64,000 nucleotides of DNA from Acestrorhynchus altus. Its lineage: Eukaryota > Chordata > Actinopteri > Characiformes > Acestrorhynchidae. The position numbers and the translations under genes are program-made. The notes below the pieces were generated by a model that ran no database searches, had not been told where the DNA came from, and worked only from the letters and a program-made list of their open reading frames with translations. Of this stretch, positions 1-11,760 are shown one piece after another. The stretch spans positions 1,059,739 to 1,123,738 of the forward strand of contig CM067512.1 in NCBI GenBank assembly GCA_034509495.1, in the 5' to 3' direction. How positions within the stretch are numbered: the first letter of the stretch is position 1; each line of letters starts with the position of its first letter.

Positions 1-52
<52 letters not shown>
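1..52. repeat. (GA)n microsatellite, cut by window edge
   Basis: A pure GA dinucleotide run from the first base. Its true left end lies outside the window. Confidence 0.97.
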
Positions 53-56
<4 letters not shown>

Positions 57-154
57 GTGACATGTGTTCTTGCTGGGTTCTGTTATCCTATGACTGTTCA
101 GCTTCTAGAGACTAAACATTATGGTGTTGTTCTTTCATGACATCATAAATGATA

Positions 155-543
155 TGGACAAAAGTATTGGGACACCTGCTACTTCACTGCATTTAAAGAG
201 TTTCTCCTGCTTTTGTTGGAGTAACTGCCTCTACTGTCCAGAGAAGGTTTTCTACAAGATTGTGATCAGCATTTATGACATCAGGATATCGGATGATCAC
301 CTCCTCACCTCATCCCTGACTCCAGAAACACCAGATGGAGCTCCGTCATTCCAGAGAACACAGCTCCACTGCTCCACAGCTCAATGCTGGGGGGCTTTAC
401 ACCCCTCTAGTCCACGCCTGTTATTAGACATGGAGACAATTGGCAGTACATTTCTACAGGGACTAGACAATCTGTGTGCATTTGCACATCTGTGTCAGTA
501 GCTGAATGCATTCATTAGAAGGGTGTCCAGAAGTACTTGGACA
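155..543 (+). mobile_element. Repeat D: non-autonomous DNA-transposon-like element, near-complete copy
   Basis: The copy begins TGGACAAAAGTATTGGGACA and ends with an imperfect inverted version of the same sequence (GTGTCCAGAAGTACTTGGACA), so it has inverted termini of about 22 bp. The body shares long stretches with copies near 12.7, 19.9, 21.5, 41.6, 56.7 and 61.6 kb, for example the block around GAGCTCC..CATTCCAGAGAACACAG and the block around GGGGGGCTTTA. There is no convincing open frame, so it is MITE-like. I know this as a very common repeat in otophysan fishes, but its superfamily (Tc1/mariner or other) is not settled here. Confidence 0.8.
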
Positions 544-926
544 GGGCACATTTTAACACACAGACTTCTAAAGTCTAGAGGTTCAGGAAATTCAGGAAGG
601 CAGAGATGATTCTGAATATTTATCTGCTGTCTCCTGATGGGCTCTCCAAAAAAACTGACGTAAGAGGTTAAAAATGTAAATCTTCCCCGGCACCAAAGTG
701 CGTCAAAGTTCACACTCAGCCGTGGGTCTGCTGAAATGAGTCATGACAGAGTCAGTGCTGACAGAACCGGAGCAAAAAGCAAACGCCTGATCACATCCCT
801 GCATCTTTCAGGCCTCATCTAATATGATCACGCACAAGCTGGCTTATTGTCATGCATGACTCTCTGGCAGGCTCTCTCCGAGGAGACGAGTGGTGAATCA
901 AATACCATCCAGCCTCTTTTTCCTTT

Positions 927-931
<5 letters not shown>
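544..931. other. Single-copy DNA, nothing recognised
   Basis: No repeat family, long frame or RNA gene is visible in this stretch. Confidence 0.5.

Positions 932-983
<52 letters not shown>
932..983. repeat. (TC)n microsatellite
   Basis: An uninterrupted TC run of about 52 bp. The Ser-Leu frame across it is an artefact of the repeat. Confidence 0.97.
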
Positions 984-986
<3 letters not shown>

Positions 987-1337
987 TCCTCGCCTGCTTA
1001 GCAGGCATGTAACACCATCCGCCCGGTTTCATGTATCATCAAAGATTCCTCCACTCTTTCCCCCAACTTTAACTATGTGTCTCTCTTGTTCTTTCAACAA
1101 TAGCTTACAAACAGTTGGAGATAATGACGTCTCCCTGGGCTGAGACAAAAGAACTGGAGCCAGGCTAGGAAGTGATCAAATATGGCCTTGAGCCAAATGC
1201 CATTGTAGATAGTCTTTGAGCCTGCATTGATCCGGGGGCCGGCACATCCGAGCCATGAATAATTTATGGCCTCCTTTTATCTGAGGGGAGGTGTTTTTGA
1301 ACATGATAGTTAGTTAGTTGGATAGTTAGAAATATTG

Positions 1338-1338
<1 letters not shown>
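984..1338. other. Single-copy DNA, nothing recognised
   Basis: Mixed-composition sequence without a long frame or a repeat seen elsewhere in the window. Confidence 0.45.

Positions 1339-1398
<60 letters not shown>
1339..1398. repeat. (GATA)n microsatellite
   Basis: About 15 uninterrupted GATA units. Confidence 0.97.
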
Positions 1399-2037
1399 GG
1401 AATCTCTCTGTTTCCAGCAGACTGTTTGTATGTTAACTTAATACTGGGTGATGATGGGACCAGTAAGAGTGTGTTCCTGTATCGGCAGAACACAGACTGA
1501 TGCAGTTTTCAGTCCCAGATGGTAGGCAGTGATATTTTCAGAAGCACGTTCATCACAGATACACAGATACAGCGGCGCTGGCCAGAGAGTGTGTTTAGCA
1601 GTTGACCATGAAAAGCAGAACATTGTGCAAGTTTAATGGGACTCCTGTGACATCGTGTCTCCAAGCTCATGGTAAAAAATGACCCTTATAATAGTAGACT
1701 GGTGACCCCCTCCCATATGAACAGTTGAATTTGGGTGGGTCATCAAAGCCTGCACTGTGACTGACCGATTGTGCTTCTCTTCTATACTCTTACTCTTGTA
1801 TACCCTTATATATACCATGTTAACTATATATCCTATATATGCAGTCCTATAGGTGAGACCAGGGTTATATAGAGTAAGTTGTTATATGTGTTAGATATCT
1901 ACAGGTTACCCTGATCCTTAGACATGACACTTAGAATACCGGCTCACACCATGCAAATCTGAGGTTCTAGTTGAGAGTTCTAAGAGTTCAAATTCAGTTT
2001 TCGTTGATTTTGATATTGTATCCGTGCTGGGTTTAAA
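1399..2037. other. Single-copy DNA, nothing recognised
   Basis: Slightly AT-rich, with a TATA-type simple stretch near 1808-1840. No supported gene or repeat family. Confidence 0.45.
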
Positions 2038-2425
2038 GGGCAAGTGACGTCCCAGCCTACAAGACATTAAGGTGTGATATGGTGCTGCACTGAGGAAGGG
2101 ATTCAAAAGGGTCATGTCCCCCCACTCATTCCTTTCCCCATTTGAGCAGGGATGGGGGAAGGTCTCCTGTGGCGGTTTATGTCCTGTCTGCTGTGGATAC
2201 GTTTTCGTTCATTCAAACGAACAGAGCAGGATAGTGGTGGATACCCCAGCAGTCAGTTTTGCTTTTGTTTGACGCAGGGCCAGGGTCGAGTGTGGTATAT
2301 GTTATGAGGTTCAGGGCTCATCAAAAATATTCAGAGTGACATCAGCGGAAGCCCAGTCCAGGCAACATCCAAGCCAACTTGGACATCTGCAGGACATTAC
2401 GATGTGATATGGTGCTTATGGGGGT
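2038..2425 (-). repeat. Dispersed repeat H, inverted partner of 3300-3615
   Basis: Read on the minus strand, this block aligns over its whole length with 3300-3615. Shared landmarks include GGTCTCCTGTGG, GTGGATACCCCAGCAG, GGGCTCATCAAAAATATTCA and GGAAGCCCAGTCCA. Each copy also carries a related stretch of about 50 bp (CAGCC..AGGACATTA..GTGTGATATGG type) at both of its ends in the same orientation, like short terminal direct repeats. The internal parts differ by substitutions and small indels, so the copies are old. The family is not identified. Confidence 0.75.
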
Positions 2426-2440
2426 TATTTGGCTTTAGTA

Positions 2441-3290
2441 TGGCCCTTTTCATGGCGTGGAGGACATGGTCAATACACGTTCAGTAAATGAAGATCTGAG
2501 ATCAGACATTATTAACACTTCGATTCGTTTGAAATGTAACTTATTGCAGTTTCTGAGACTCAGTGCTGCCGTTGGACACTGCTAATGTGATCTAAATCTA
2601 ATAACACAGCCTTATTATGTTATGGCACCACTGTTTGTACCCTTGTGCAACCATCTATCTGTAATGTATCCCTGTGAAAGAGGACAAGGGTGAATCATGT
2701 GCTGTGTGTGGTTGACAGTAATAGTGATGTAGGCTGATGGAAATCCTAATAGCAGTAGTAGCATTTTAACTGCCCTGATAATGCTCCACTCTGATAACGC
2801 CAGTCAGTCACACTTCCAGCATAACTGGTGGTTAAGAGCATTAAGTGTTCTCCGAGGCCTTCTGAGCATTAGCGCCAGAATGCTGTATCCCTCAAACCTG
2901 CAACGTCATTGACAAACTGATGGCTAGATGTGTGAGTATTACTGTACGCGTGCAGTGATGTCCTGTCATTCACCCAGAAGAACGACGATATTGGAGTGAA
3001 CTGTGTGTAAAAAGGCTCTCTTGGGGTTCTTTAGTAAAGGCAGTTAATATATACACTGACACACCACGAGTCACGTGACGCGGTATGAAGAAAGGAAAGA
3101 GGCGTACCTCAGGACAGCTTGGGAACGCCCACAACTCTATAAGTTGTGAGGTGTAATTTAGGAATGGGTTTGGAGACGGGCTCATGGCAAGGAGTCGTGA
3201 TAGTGGGCGCCAGTGGATGGGACATTCCATTCTGAATTTAACATTCCTCAATCCACAGTGTCACATGTGTACAGGGAAAACATCTCAAGG
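2441..3290. other. Single-copy spacer between the two H copies
   Basis: This is about 0.85 kb without a recognisable repeat. The part near 2700-2930 has the ungapped, mixed composition of a conserved non-coding block, but nothing proves that. Confidence 0.4.
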
Positions 3291-3299
3291 ACATCTTTC

Positions 3300-3615
3300 C
3301 AGGACTTATCACATCTTAATGTCCTGGAAATGTCCAGTTGGCTGGGATGTCACTTGGACTGGGCTTCCACTGATGTCACCCTGAATATTTTTGATGAGCC
3401 CTGAAGCTCCACCGACTGCTGGGGTATCCACCCCTATTCTGTTCTGTTTGGTTGGATGAACAAAAATGAACCCCCCAGTAGACAGGACACAAAGAGCCAC
3501 AGGAGACCTTCCTCCTGTCCCTGGTCAGAGAGACATGAGCAGGGGTTACATGCCCTCTCCAGTGCAGCACCATATCACACTTTAAGGTCTTGTAGGCTGG
3601 GACATCACTTGGCCT
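3300..3615 (+). repeat. Dispersed repeat H, second copy
   Basis: Inverted partner of 2038-2425, separated from it by about 0.87 kb. A weaker resemblance to 33165-33290 (GACATCACCTCGCCTGAG, CCAAAAGCAAAACTG) suggests a third, much older fragment. Overlapping frames of about 65 codons on both strands are not conserved between the copies. Confidence 0.75.
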
Positions 3616-4281
3616 GAGATTCCAGTGCTATAGCCCTGATCTGACCTTGATCTGAAAGTGAAACTGACCACCTAGAGTATCTCCATTTCATCCCTGCACC
3701 CCCAGCAACCTCCACACCCATGGCAACCATAGCATAATTAGCATTACCATCCACACTGCTATACATGTCCGATTGCAGGATTACTCCACCAGTGATTTCT
3801 AAATTACGCAACCCGACCGAACATCATTGTACGCCGTCGTGTGCAGTGATCTTCAGCACTTCACCTGCCATAATCTCCTTTAGCTCTGAGCTAGGTGGAG
3901 ATGTTTCCTATTGTCATGCATGATCTCTCTTAATGCAGCATGTTCGGCGTCCAACAGAGAGTGTATTAGTCACTGTATGTGAGCTTGGGTGAACACGTGT
4001 AGGTTGTTGAATGCTGATGTGGCGAGCTCAAGGTCACCGGCAGGATGAACTGAAGGATGAGAAACGAATTCTCCTTCTACACTCGCGCTAAATATTCTCT
4101 TTCTGCTGGCTGAGCGACTTCCCCTTCCCATGCTGATTCCTGACAAACACACATTTCCTGCAATCTCCCGTCTTCAGTGCAAACACAAAGCACCCTCCGC
4201 TGCTGAGGCGCAGTCTACACATTGAACTTGTCAAAGGGAATGACACCGATGTATTAATAGAAGGAAAGGCAGCGTAGGAGC
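3616..4281. other. Single-copy DNA, nothing recognised
   Basis: No supported gene or repeat. Frames of 60-74 codons overlap on opposite strands and look like chance. Confidence 0.4.
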
Positions 4282-4303
4282 GTGTGTGTGTGTGTGTGTG
4301 TGT
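4282..4303. repeat. (GT)n microsatellite
   Basis: Eleven GT units. Confidence 0.95.
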
Positions 4304-6600
4304 CTCTTGCAATCAAAGCGTGTACAGAATTGGCATACAAATGCAATCATTCCATCCAGCTCCCACACATTTCAGCACCCGGACTCCCACATCTCTCATG
4401 CACTCGCTGGCATTCATTAAGCACATTTTCTCGGATTTAACTCCAATGACTCTCAATCGCTCTCTCTGCCTTAGTGGGAAGGAGCCTGGAGGGGCCATTC
4501 ATTACAGCTGCGGTTAAAAATTCACGTCATGACTGAAGACCACCTGGATCCAAATCAAAATCTATTTTTCAATATCTGACCACCTGACCCGGGTCTGCAC
4601 CCTGTACTCGGAGCTGGAGAACAAGCCCAGGAGCTGCTTCATATTCAATTACCCTGCTGGAGAAGCCATCTTTTTGGTGCGAGCGTTTCCAAAAAGATGC
4701 TTTTCAAACTGTGAAAGTGCTGCAAATGGTTGCTCCGGTGCAGCTCAGTCCCCTAGGTGCCCATAAATCTGCTGCCGAAAATGTAGATACATGCTCTGTA
4801 TTACAATACCGCTGTACATTATGCCTTCTGTTGACAGTTGTTCTCAGAACATTATCTGTGACACTGACGCTGAACTAGGACAGATTCTATAAATACACAT
4901 ATTTACAGAACAAGCACCCACATACACACATACAAGCTATCTGCGCACCCACCCACAGATGACTGAACGCCAGTGTGTCTGCAACAGTTTGATAAGGGCC
5001 GCTTTCTCTCTTCAGCCCCCTTTGAACGGCTGCCAGCATCTGACCACCACTCAGAGCCGGACACAAAAGACCCGTCCCCAGGAAGCCAGAACCCCTTCAC
5101 CTCTACGGACCCCTCCCTCCCACAATTCCAGGATCGGCCGCTGCTCGCTGGCCGGAGGATTTCTGTGTAAAGCAGCTTCATTGATTTATAATTCAGCACC
5201 GCTCTGCCATCCGAGGGTAGGAATTACATATGTTGACAATGGGAGCGGCACTCGTTCTAGACAAGGTAAAGGTCATCGTTTAGATGCCGCGGCTTTGTTC
5301 CCGGGCCCTCTCAGACAAACGATGTATTAACATCGCCGCCGCATTTTGTTAGCTAATACACTGTTCGGGTCCTCCATCATAACAAGGGAGCGTGCTCGGA
5401 TTATAGCAGCCAGCGTTGCGTATCGTTGATCGTTGCAGACAGGGAGATGATAAATGTCTCAGGGGTGGAAGTACACAGACTGGCGTTCGGTGACATTGGC
5501 CTTTTCCTTGATGATGTTTCTAGTATTAGGTCACGTTATGAGTATGATTCATTGGTGTGGGGCAGGACAGCATTTCCAACACCATTTAAACAACTAGTCT
5601 AACAGTCAGGCAGATTTGCAAGACTCATTTTTGAGAACCTATTTTGGCAGTTTGAGCAATTCTGTGTTAGAACTACACACTTAAAACCACCCAGAGCCCT
5701 TAGAACAGCTTTAACGGGTTCCACCATCAGAGAATCCATTTCAGTACTATATTGAACTCAGAACAATTCTGAACATTTCAATAAAACGGATACAGTTTCA
5801 CTTCGGCCTCAAATAAAGAGGGATCTGGATCAATCAGGCCACGATGAAACGACCCAGCTGACAGCAGTGTCCACCAGCTGTGTTCTGGATCATGTCCAGT
5901 TGGATGAGTTGGAACATTTGTTTGCTCTAAATAATATATTTAATTTGGAATCAATAGAAGGTACAATTCTAGATTAACCAGAGCATTTCAGACATGGCTT
6001 TAAAAATAACAAGTTCCTGCCGTCCGCCTAATTAGAGTCCAGTAAGGCTAACGATGCTTAATTTACATCTAAAATGGCAAGTGGTGCTGTGCACTGCCTC
6101 CTTTGACAGTGCAGATTAAATGGATTCATTTGTAGCATTAATGGGAACCTTGTTAAGGATAAACGAACAGATAAATGGATGAAAAGATGAAGATAGAAGC
6201 ACAGTTTTGTCAAAGAGCAAGGAATCTTTTGTAAAGCAAAACAAACAGCAAACGTTCAGATGGGGATTTATTTTCATGCTCTTACAGAACAATTGCACTC
6301 TCAGTTGAACTGCTCTGCCAGTTAAGAGTAATATGCACTCGTGGGGGTTAAATACAATGTTCTAAGCACTGCCGCACTGCTGAATACGGTGCAGTGTAAG
6401 CAGAACGCCTTTATGAGGTACTACCAGAAACATACTGGTGCTGCAGAACCATATACATAATATCTCCATCATAGACAATAATCATCTAAACAATTTTACT
6501 TCTATTCACCAAACAAACAAGTATTTGTAAGATACAGATTATTGTTCTTTTAAAAAGATTCTTTGTTGTTGTTATTATTTTTTTTCTTACTAGGACTGAA
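4304..6600. other. Long repeat-free block, possible conserved non-coding DNA
   Basis: About 2.3 kb without microsatellites or mobile-element relics, which is unusual in this window. The sub-blocks 4480-4760 and 5150-5540 have moderate GC and several CpG-containing words. A 123-codon frame at 4959-5330 (plus) overlaps a 98-codon frame on the minus strand. Neither has a recognisable domain, and I do not call a gene. Confidence 0.35.
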
Positions 6601-6876
6601 ACTCATTAATCATTCAGAGCATTAGCTTAAAATGCAATGATGAATTATTTGTATTTATATGTATAATATAATAATACACTCTTTATATCAGTACAAATAA
6701 AATATTGAAAACAACCTGAATATACTTTGTAATTATTATTCATCTGTCAGTAAATGTTATTCCTTCTCATGACTTTTGTGCAATTTGAAATTTGAGACAA
6801 AGAAAGAGAGCAAACAGTCTCGCATTTTTCTCATTTACCTCTATATCTGGGTATATCTGGATAACTGATGTCATCA
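6601..6876 (+). repeat. Left flank of the minisatellite-bearing dispersed repeat
   Basis: AT-rich sequence directly before a GC-box minisatellite. It aligns loosely with the sequence before the minisatellite unit at 60.86 kb: both have AATAAAATA followed by ACAACCTGAAT, then a run to CTCATTT..CTCTAT, then GATGTCATCAGCCCCGCCCC. The minisatellite is therefore part of a larger repeat that moved as a unit. Confidence 0.55.
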
Positions 6877-7127
6877 GCCCCGCCCCCTCTCTCTGATCAG
6901 ACAGAGTCTGTGTGCAGGTTAACCATTAGCCCCGCCCCCTCTCTCTCTGAGCAGTCAGAGTCTGTATGCAGGTTGAGCATCAGCCCAGCCCCCTCTCTCT
7001 GATCAGTCAGAGTCTGTATGCAGGTTGATCATCAGCCCCGCCCCCTCTCTCTGATCAGTCAGAGTCTGTATGCAGGTTGAGCATCAGCCCCGCCCCCTCT
7101 CTCTGATCAGTCAGAGTCTGTATGCAG
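6877..7127 (+). repeat. GC-box minisatellite M, 5 units of about 52 bp
   Basis: Tandem units built as AGCCCCGCCCCCTCTCTCTG, then ATCAGTCAGAGTCTGTATGC, then AGGTTGAGCATC. Most units carry a CCCCGCCCC GC box (Sp1/KLF-type) and a TGATCA palindrome. The same unit recurs at 20.3 kb (inverted), 24.65, 33.5 and 60.86 kb. Confidence 0.92.
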
Positions 7128-7420
7128 TACGAGTTTCTCTGCATACTTTATTCTCCTCCTTTCACCCTGATCTTCGACGATCAGGACCCCACAGGACCAC
7201 CACAGAGGAGCTATTTTTTGGGTGGTGGGTCATTCTCAGCACTGCAGTCACACTGACATGGTGGTGGTGTGTTAGTGTGTGTTGTGCTGGTACGAGTGGA
7301 TCAGACACAGCAGTGGTGCTGGAGTGTTTAAACTGCTCAGTGTCACTGCTGGAGTGAGAACAGAGAAGAAATATCCAGCATACAGCGTCCTGTAGGAAGT
7401 GTCCTGTGACTGTCCTTTCT
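7128..7420 (+). mobile_element. Foldback repeat B, one arm plus part of the centre
   Basis: Starts abruptly where minisatellite M stops. It carries the arm (TTTATTCTCCTCCTTTCACC, GATCAGGACCCCACAGGACC, GGTGGTGGGTCATTCTCAGC) and GAGTGTTTAAA, then a decayed stretch of the central segment. There is no coding frame of its own. The direct junction with M means one repeat inserted in or beside the other. Confidence 0.8.
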
Positions 7421-7944
7421 TACATCTGAGAAATATCACTGTGAAAATGTCATACCATCACAATCCTACCCTGGACAGGTGGCTTGGGGATAACAACACT
7501 GGACTGCTGTTAGGAACTGAGATAAGATAATCAGCGATAAGCCAATAATGTGTGTCCCCCCCGATTCCCCAGTGTGCTGTCCTGTGAGCTGCTCCATTAG
7601 TACACCATAATGACACACGTCTCAGACACATGAAACACTCAAGAGCTTGTGGTCGAGCAGCGTTACAGTCTGGCCTCACTGGGACGGCAGCTGTGAAGCC
7701 TTTATCGTCATCATTTATTTCAAGTGATTAGTGTCAGTGATTACTTCCCCAATAATACAATGCAGCTCCTATAATAAACAGTACAGCCAGGATAATTAGA
7801 TAACTTTGGGTTTGTTAGGCTCTATTAAATCAAAGAATGAAGGGGGCCTGACTTGTAGCTGATTTTCAGCTAACTGCGTTTGGACAAGAGTAACAGAGCC
7901 TTGAAAACATATTTATAAACTCAAAAATGTAGAAAACTATGCAT
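7421..7944. other. Single-copy DNA, nothing recognised
   Basis: No repeat match inside the window and no supported frame. Confidence 0.4.
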
Positions 7945-8343
7945 CATTTTCTAGCGCTACCACTATGATCCAAGGATCACAGGTCCAATTCTCAGCTATG
8001 CTGCTTGCCATTGGCAACTGGAGTCTGAGGGAGAACGAAATTGGCCTGCTCTCCCTCTCTGGGTGGTGTAGATGGTGCTCTCTACACACATCACATACTC
8101 ACTGGGATGCTGGTCAGCACAGGCGTCTGTTAGCTGTTGCGTCAGTGATAGGGACCTGTCACTTTCCTGCAAGCGAGTTGGCTGTCTGGCATGGATGCAC
8201 ATGGCAGCAGTTTTAAAAGAGGGGGTAGGCTGGCATCAGAGGAGGCATGTGCTCGTCTTCTTCCTCCCACTGTTTGGAGCATCTCATGAAAAGCATCTCA
8301 GAAATTTGGGTTAAAAATTAAAATCATAATAATAATAATAATC
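7945..8343 (+). mobile_element. tRNA-derived SINE, about 0.4 kb
   Basis: The 5' part keeps a degraded tRNA B-box context (GATCACAGGTCCAATTCT, compare GGTTCGAATCC). It is followed by the body I know from a common fish SINE: CATGCTGCTTGCCAT type, TTGGCCTGCTCTCCCTCTCT, GGAGGCATGTGCT. It ends in an A-rich tail that grades into (AAT)n. RNA polymerase III promoter function is probably lost. The family name is not assigned. Confidence 0.75.
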
Positions 8344-8749
8344 ACTTGATATTTGTTGGTCTATCCCAATAAAATGCATTTGCGTTTGTGAGGGTAACAT
8401 AGAGATGTGGAAAAGTTCAAGGGGAAAGAATACTTTTTCAAGGCGCCGTATAAACCAGTATAGTAGTTCTCGAGGCTTATCTGGCAACTACATCTGCTTG
8501 TATCTGGAAGCAGTCAAATTTCACTGTCTCACTATCTACACAGATCTCAGCACTGCAATGGAATTGAGGTTATGTACCACGATATGAGAAAGAAGGAGAG
8601 GGTATCTTTGCACCTTTAGGTTCCCTTTATGTCACTTCCAGTTTGTGTCTAGTGAGTAACCTTTCTTAGTAGGATCAGGGTCTCGTGGTGTGGCGGGAGA
8701 AAGTATAGCCACTGGGGCATTTCAAGGGCATGAAGAAGAAACACCCTAG
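8344..8749. other. Single-copy DNA, nothing recognised
   Basis: Nothing supported beyond chance frames. Confidence 0.4.
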
Positions 8750-9211
8750 ATGAAGGTCAGAATCCAGACAGGGCAAACAGAGATGCCTGAGGCAAACTGG
8801 TCTTCTTACTCCCACCATCTTCCACCTCCTCCTGGCACAGTACCTTCACACCCACAGATTATCCTCCAACTCGTCACCCACTTGACCCTTGCTAATACTT
8901 GCCGTCAACCCACATACACAGAAGCTGTAGCCAGCAGAGCCTGGCCAAGTTTGAGGTGGGCTTTTGAAGCAGTGTTAGGTGTCAGGGTTACTGTCAGCAC
9001 CTGTCCCTCCTGGACCTACCCTCCAGCAAATGTCCAGTCTGAGTTATTCCCTGTAGCACCTAATGATAATAACACCCTCTTCTCTCTCTCTACACCAGTC
9101 AGTGATCTCTCCTTAGGCTCCATCTACCACCCAACCCTGACCTGTCAACCCAGCCAATCTTCACCCTTCACAGAACCTCATATGGCTTTGAGGCAGGGCT
9201 GTTCTTTTTGA
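8750..9211 (+). CDS. Weak candidate: 153-codon frame of unknown function
   Basis: This is the longest frame in the window that is neither a simple repeat nor a transposon relic. The predicted protein is rich in Pro, Ser, Thr and Leu, with no signal peptide, membrane segment or domain I recognise. An AATAAA lies at 9233-9238, 22 bases after the stop, where a poly(A) signal could sit. The start has no strong support. A low-complexity, stop-poor stretch in a 64-kb window can reach this length by chance, so I regard a real gene as unlikely but worth a transcript check. Confidence 0.15.
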   Translation: MKVRIQTGQTEMPEANWSSYSHHLPPPPGTVPSHPQIILQLVTHLTLANTCRQPTYTEAVASRAWPSLRWAFEAVLGVRVTVSTCPSWTYPPANVQSELFPVAPNDNNTLFSLSTPVSDLSLGSIYHPTLTCQPSQSSPFTEPHMALRQGCSF

Positions 9212-9239
9212 TTTGGAACATTTCAGAAAGGCAATAAAA

Positions 9240-10160
9240 TGTCCTGTTAAGTCAGATCTGCTCCAGGCAGGTAGTTTGGTTTTAGACCCGGTCCAGAGGA
9301 CCTTTGTTTCTGTTTTTTAATTGAGAGGCTGCGGCTTGCCTCGAGCACTTAAACTGTTCCAAAAAAATCAATTCAACATGACAGAATCCTAGCAAGAACA
9401 AAGACAATCAGTTTTGACAAACAGTTGAACATTCCTCTGTGAGGTGACGTTAGAACACTTTAGAGATTTGTAGGAAGTACAAGAGGACGAATGAGCTCTA
9501 AAAGGATTTTGTCCTTGAGTCTGCACTTGCAGACATGCTGAAATAGTTTGAAATACATTCATAATCCACACTTTTAACTCTGAAATATAATTTGAGCTCT
9601 ACTAAGAGCCAGAACGGATGCAGAACCATCATCAAACATGCTCGGTACATATTAACTTTAGCAACCCAAGATCTGCACTTTGCAGGCAGATTTCTAAGGT
9701 TTATAACTCAGGATCAGAGTAACCTACAGATATGACACACATATCATAAACCAGGGGTTTGCCTGACTGCAGAGACCCGGGGCCCAGCCCACAACGGGGG
9801 AGGAGTGCGACCACCAGCATTCATATAAGTGAGTAGCTCAGAAAATGTATAAATATCTTTGTCAATCTAACTATTGATTATGGTGATGAAAGACCTGTTT
9901 GAGTGGATGAGTGAACTTAAGGGGTTCTCTGTCTATTACGTCTTACAACCTGATATCCACACTTCGTTCATTACACAACATTTTCATCATAACTTTGTTT
10001 GCTCACAGTTTTCAAATTTCAGTTTTTAGGTATGAATATTATAAATATCCTTCAATCTAATCACCACAAATAATTCATCAATATATGTGCATTTCAAGCT
10101 TGAAAACACTCTGGATGAACAATTTCCCTCCGGAGTTCTGATCTGATCTATTTTTAGTGC
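9240..10160. other. Single-copy DNA, nothing recognised
   Basis: AT-rich with no family match in the window. Confidence 0.4.

Positions 10161-10209
<49 letters not shown>
10161..10209. repeat. (AAT)n microsatellite
   Basis: About 16 trinucleotide units. The poly-Leu frame on the minus strand comes from this repeat. Confidence 0.96.
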
Positions 10210-10210
<1 letters not shown>

Positions 10211-11122
10211 GGCCATGAGATATTTGGCACTTACTCAAAAATGCTTACAACTTCGCCTGAACTGCAGTAAGTTAAGATGATGAGATAAGTGCCAGTCAGC
10301 ACTCACTGTCTCCAGCAGACTTTGGAGACGACTAAATGCTTAGCAGTGCCATCTGTCTGTCTTCAAAATGCAGATGTGTCAAGTGAAAACGTAAATGAAT
10401 ATGCCTCAATCATTCTCGAACGCTCTGAGTACACTAATCAAAGAGCAAACGTCTGGGCCAGAGTGAAGTCAAATCAGTCCCGCTCGAAGCGTCTCTTGGA
10501 CTGTTTGGGACTGAAGACTTGCCGAGGGGACCCAATCAACAAGCTATGCAAGATGGCAGATGGGGCCAGAGTCCAAATTAGATCCATTTTATTTTATTTA
10601 GACTGGCAGAAGAAGGGTGGTCATTAGAGTATAGTGGTGCCTTTGCCAAGCCAACTTCATCCTGATGCACACTAATGATCTGATCGGCGAGGGTCTTGAT
10701 GCCAAACCCTGTGACAGAACCATCCAGACACAGTCGAGAGGCCAAAGACGTCCGCCCAGGGTCATTTATTCAAAACACAGAACCCTGATGGAACATTGAT
10801 TTATTTTGCTACTTCCTTAATGGGCATACTAAAAATATGCCTGCAAGCTCTGCGTCTAGCCTTTCAGACAGATATGACCTCTCATCCTGAAAAGGCAGGA
10901 AAGTATTTATTCTCGTTTATTTCCATGTAACATTAGGCAGAGTCGTTAAAAATAGATGTTACCGTACATCTCAGGAGTACTTTGACAAATGGAATGGTAA
11001 TATATGTTGTAATATTACAGTTTTTTTCGAGAGCATCATAAAGCATTAACTGGAAATATTTTGTTAAATTGTCTCATCAAGACATTATTTTTGTCTTGCA
11101 AGACTGCAATGGTGTCATACCA
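10210..11122. other. Single-copy DNA with an unsupported 112-codon frame
   Basis: A plus-strand frame at 10289-10627 has no recognisable motif, no polyadenylation context and no clear splice signals. The remainder has no repeat match. Confidence 0.35.
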
Positions 11123-11760
11123 GACTTCAGCGATGAGTCTTGGTGGAGATCATGGTCAGTACCCAGATCAACCACTGATCTTTGAAGGACAAAAGGTTTG
11201 ATGTCATGGTCTGGGTCAATTTATATGATACCAAATCACCTTCGGTCTTCATTACAGACACTTTAACAGACCAACGTTACGTTAATGAGGTTCTGCAACC
11301 AGAGGTTCTACCTTTTCTGAACACACTCCGGTGCTCTGTTCCAACAGGAAGACGCTCGTCCACACACTGCTGCCGTCTCAAGATCTCGTCTTGAAGACAC
11401 AGATACTACGCCGTGGTCGGTCTCATCTCCAGACCTGTCCCTGATTGAGAATGTGTGGACGCTATTGGACGCTCTATCAACACTCCACCCCTACCACACC
11501 ATCTGCAGAACTGAGTGAGAACATTCAAGCTGCATGGGATGGATCATCACAGGACACCATTAGGAACCTCTACACCTCCATGCAGAGACGTCTGGCGTGT
11601 TGCGTTAAACCTGACGCCGTCCTGAGAGACACCACTTCTGTATGAGTAGATCAATAAATATTGATCAGATCAGACTACAGTTATCATAAGTTATTGATCC
11701 TGATCACCTTCATCTTCCTTCACAACAGAACTGCAATCACACACGTCCTTGTGGGGGAAA
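11123..11760 (+). pseudogene. Tc1-like transposase relic, family T1 copy 1
   Basis: All three DDE landmarks of a Tc1/IS630-type transposase are visible but in broken frames: FSDES at 11126-11140 (first Asp), QEDARPHTA around 11345-11371 (second Asp), SPDLSLIENVW around 11426-11461 (third acidic residue, Glu). The middle frame (11182-11394) reads TDTLTDQRYVNEVLQP. The C-terminal part (NIQAAWDGSSQDTIRNLYTS) lies in yet another frame, 11445-11645. At least three frame changes separate these parts, so it cannot encode a working enzyme. The N-terminal DNA-binding half is absent. Confidence 0.88.

Noticed and set aside
4959..5330. 123-codon plus-strand frame
   Set aside because: Overlaps a 98-codon minus-strand frame in the same block; composition is not gene-like and no domain is visible.
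10026..10238. Leu-run minus-strand frame resembling a membrane segment
   Set aside because: It is the (AAT)n microsatellite translated.
10289..10627. 112-codon plus-strand frame as a small gene
   Set aside because: No motif and no supporting signals on either side.
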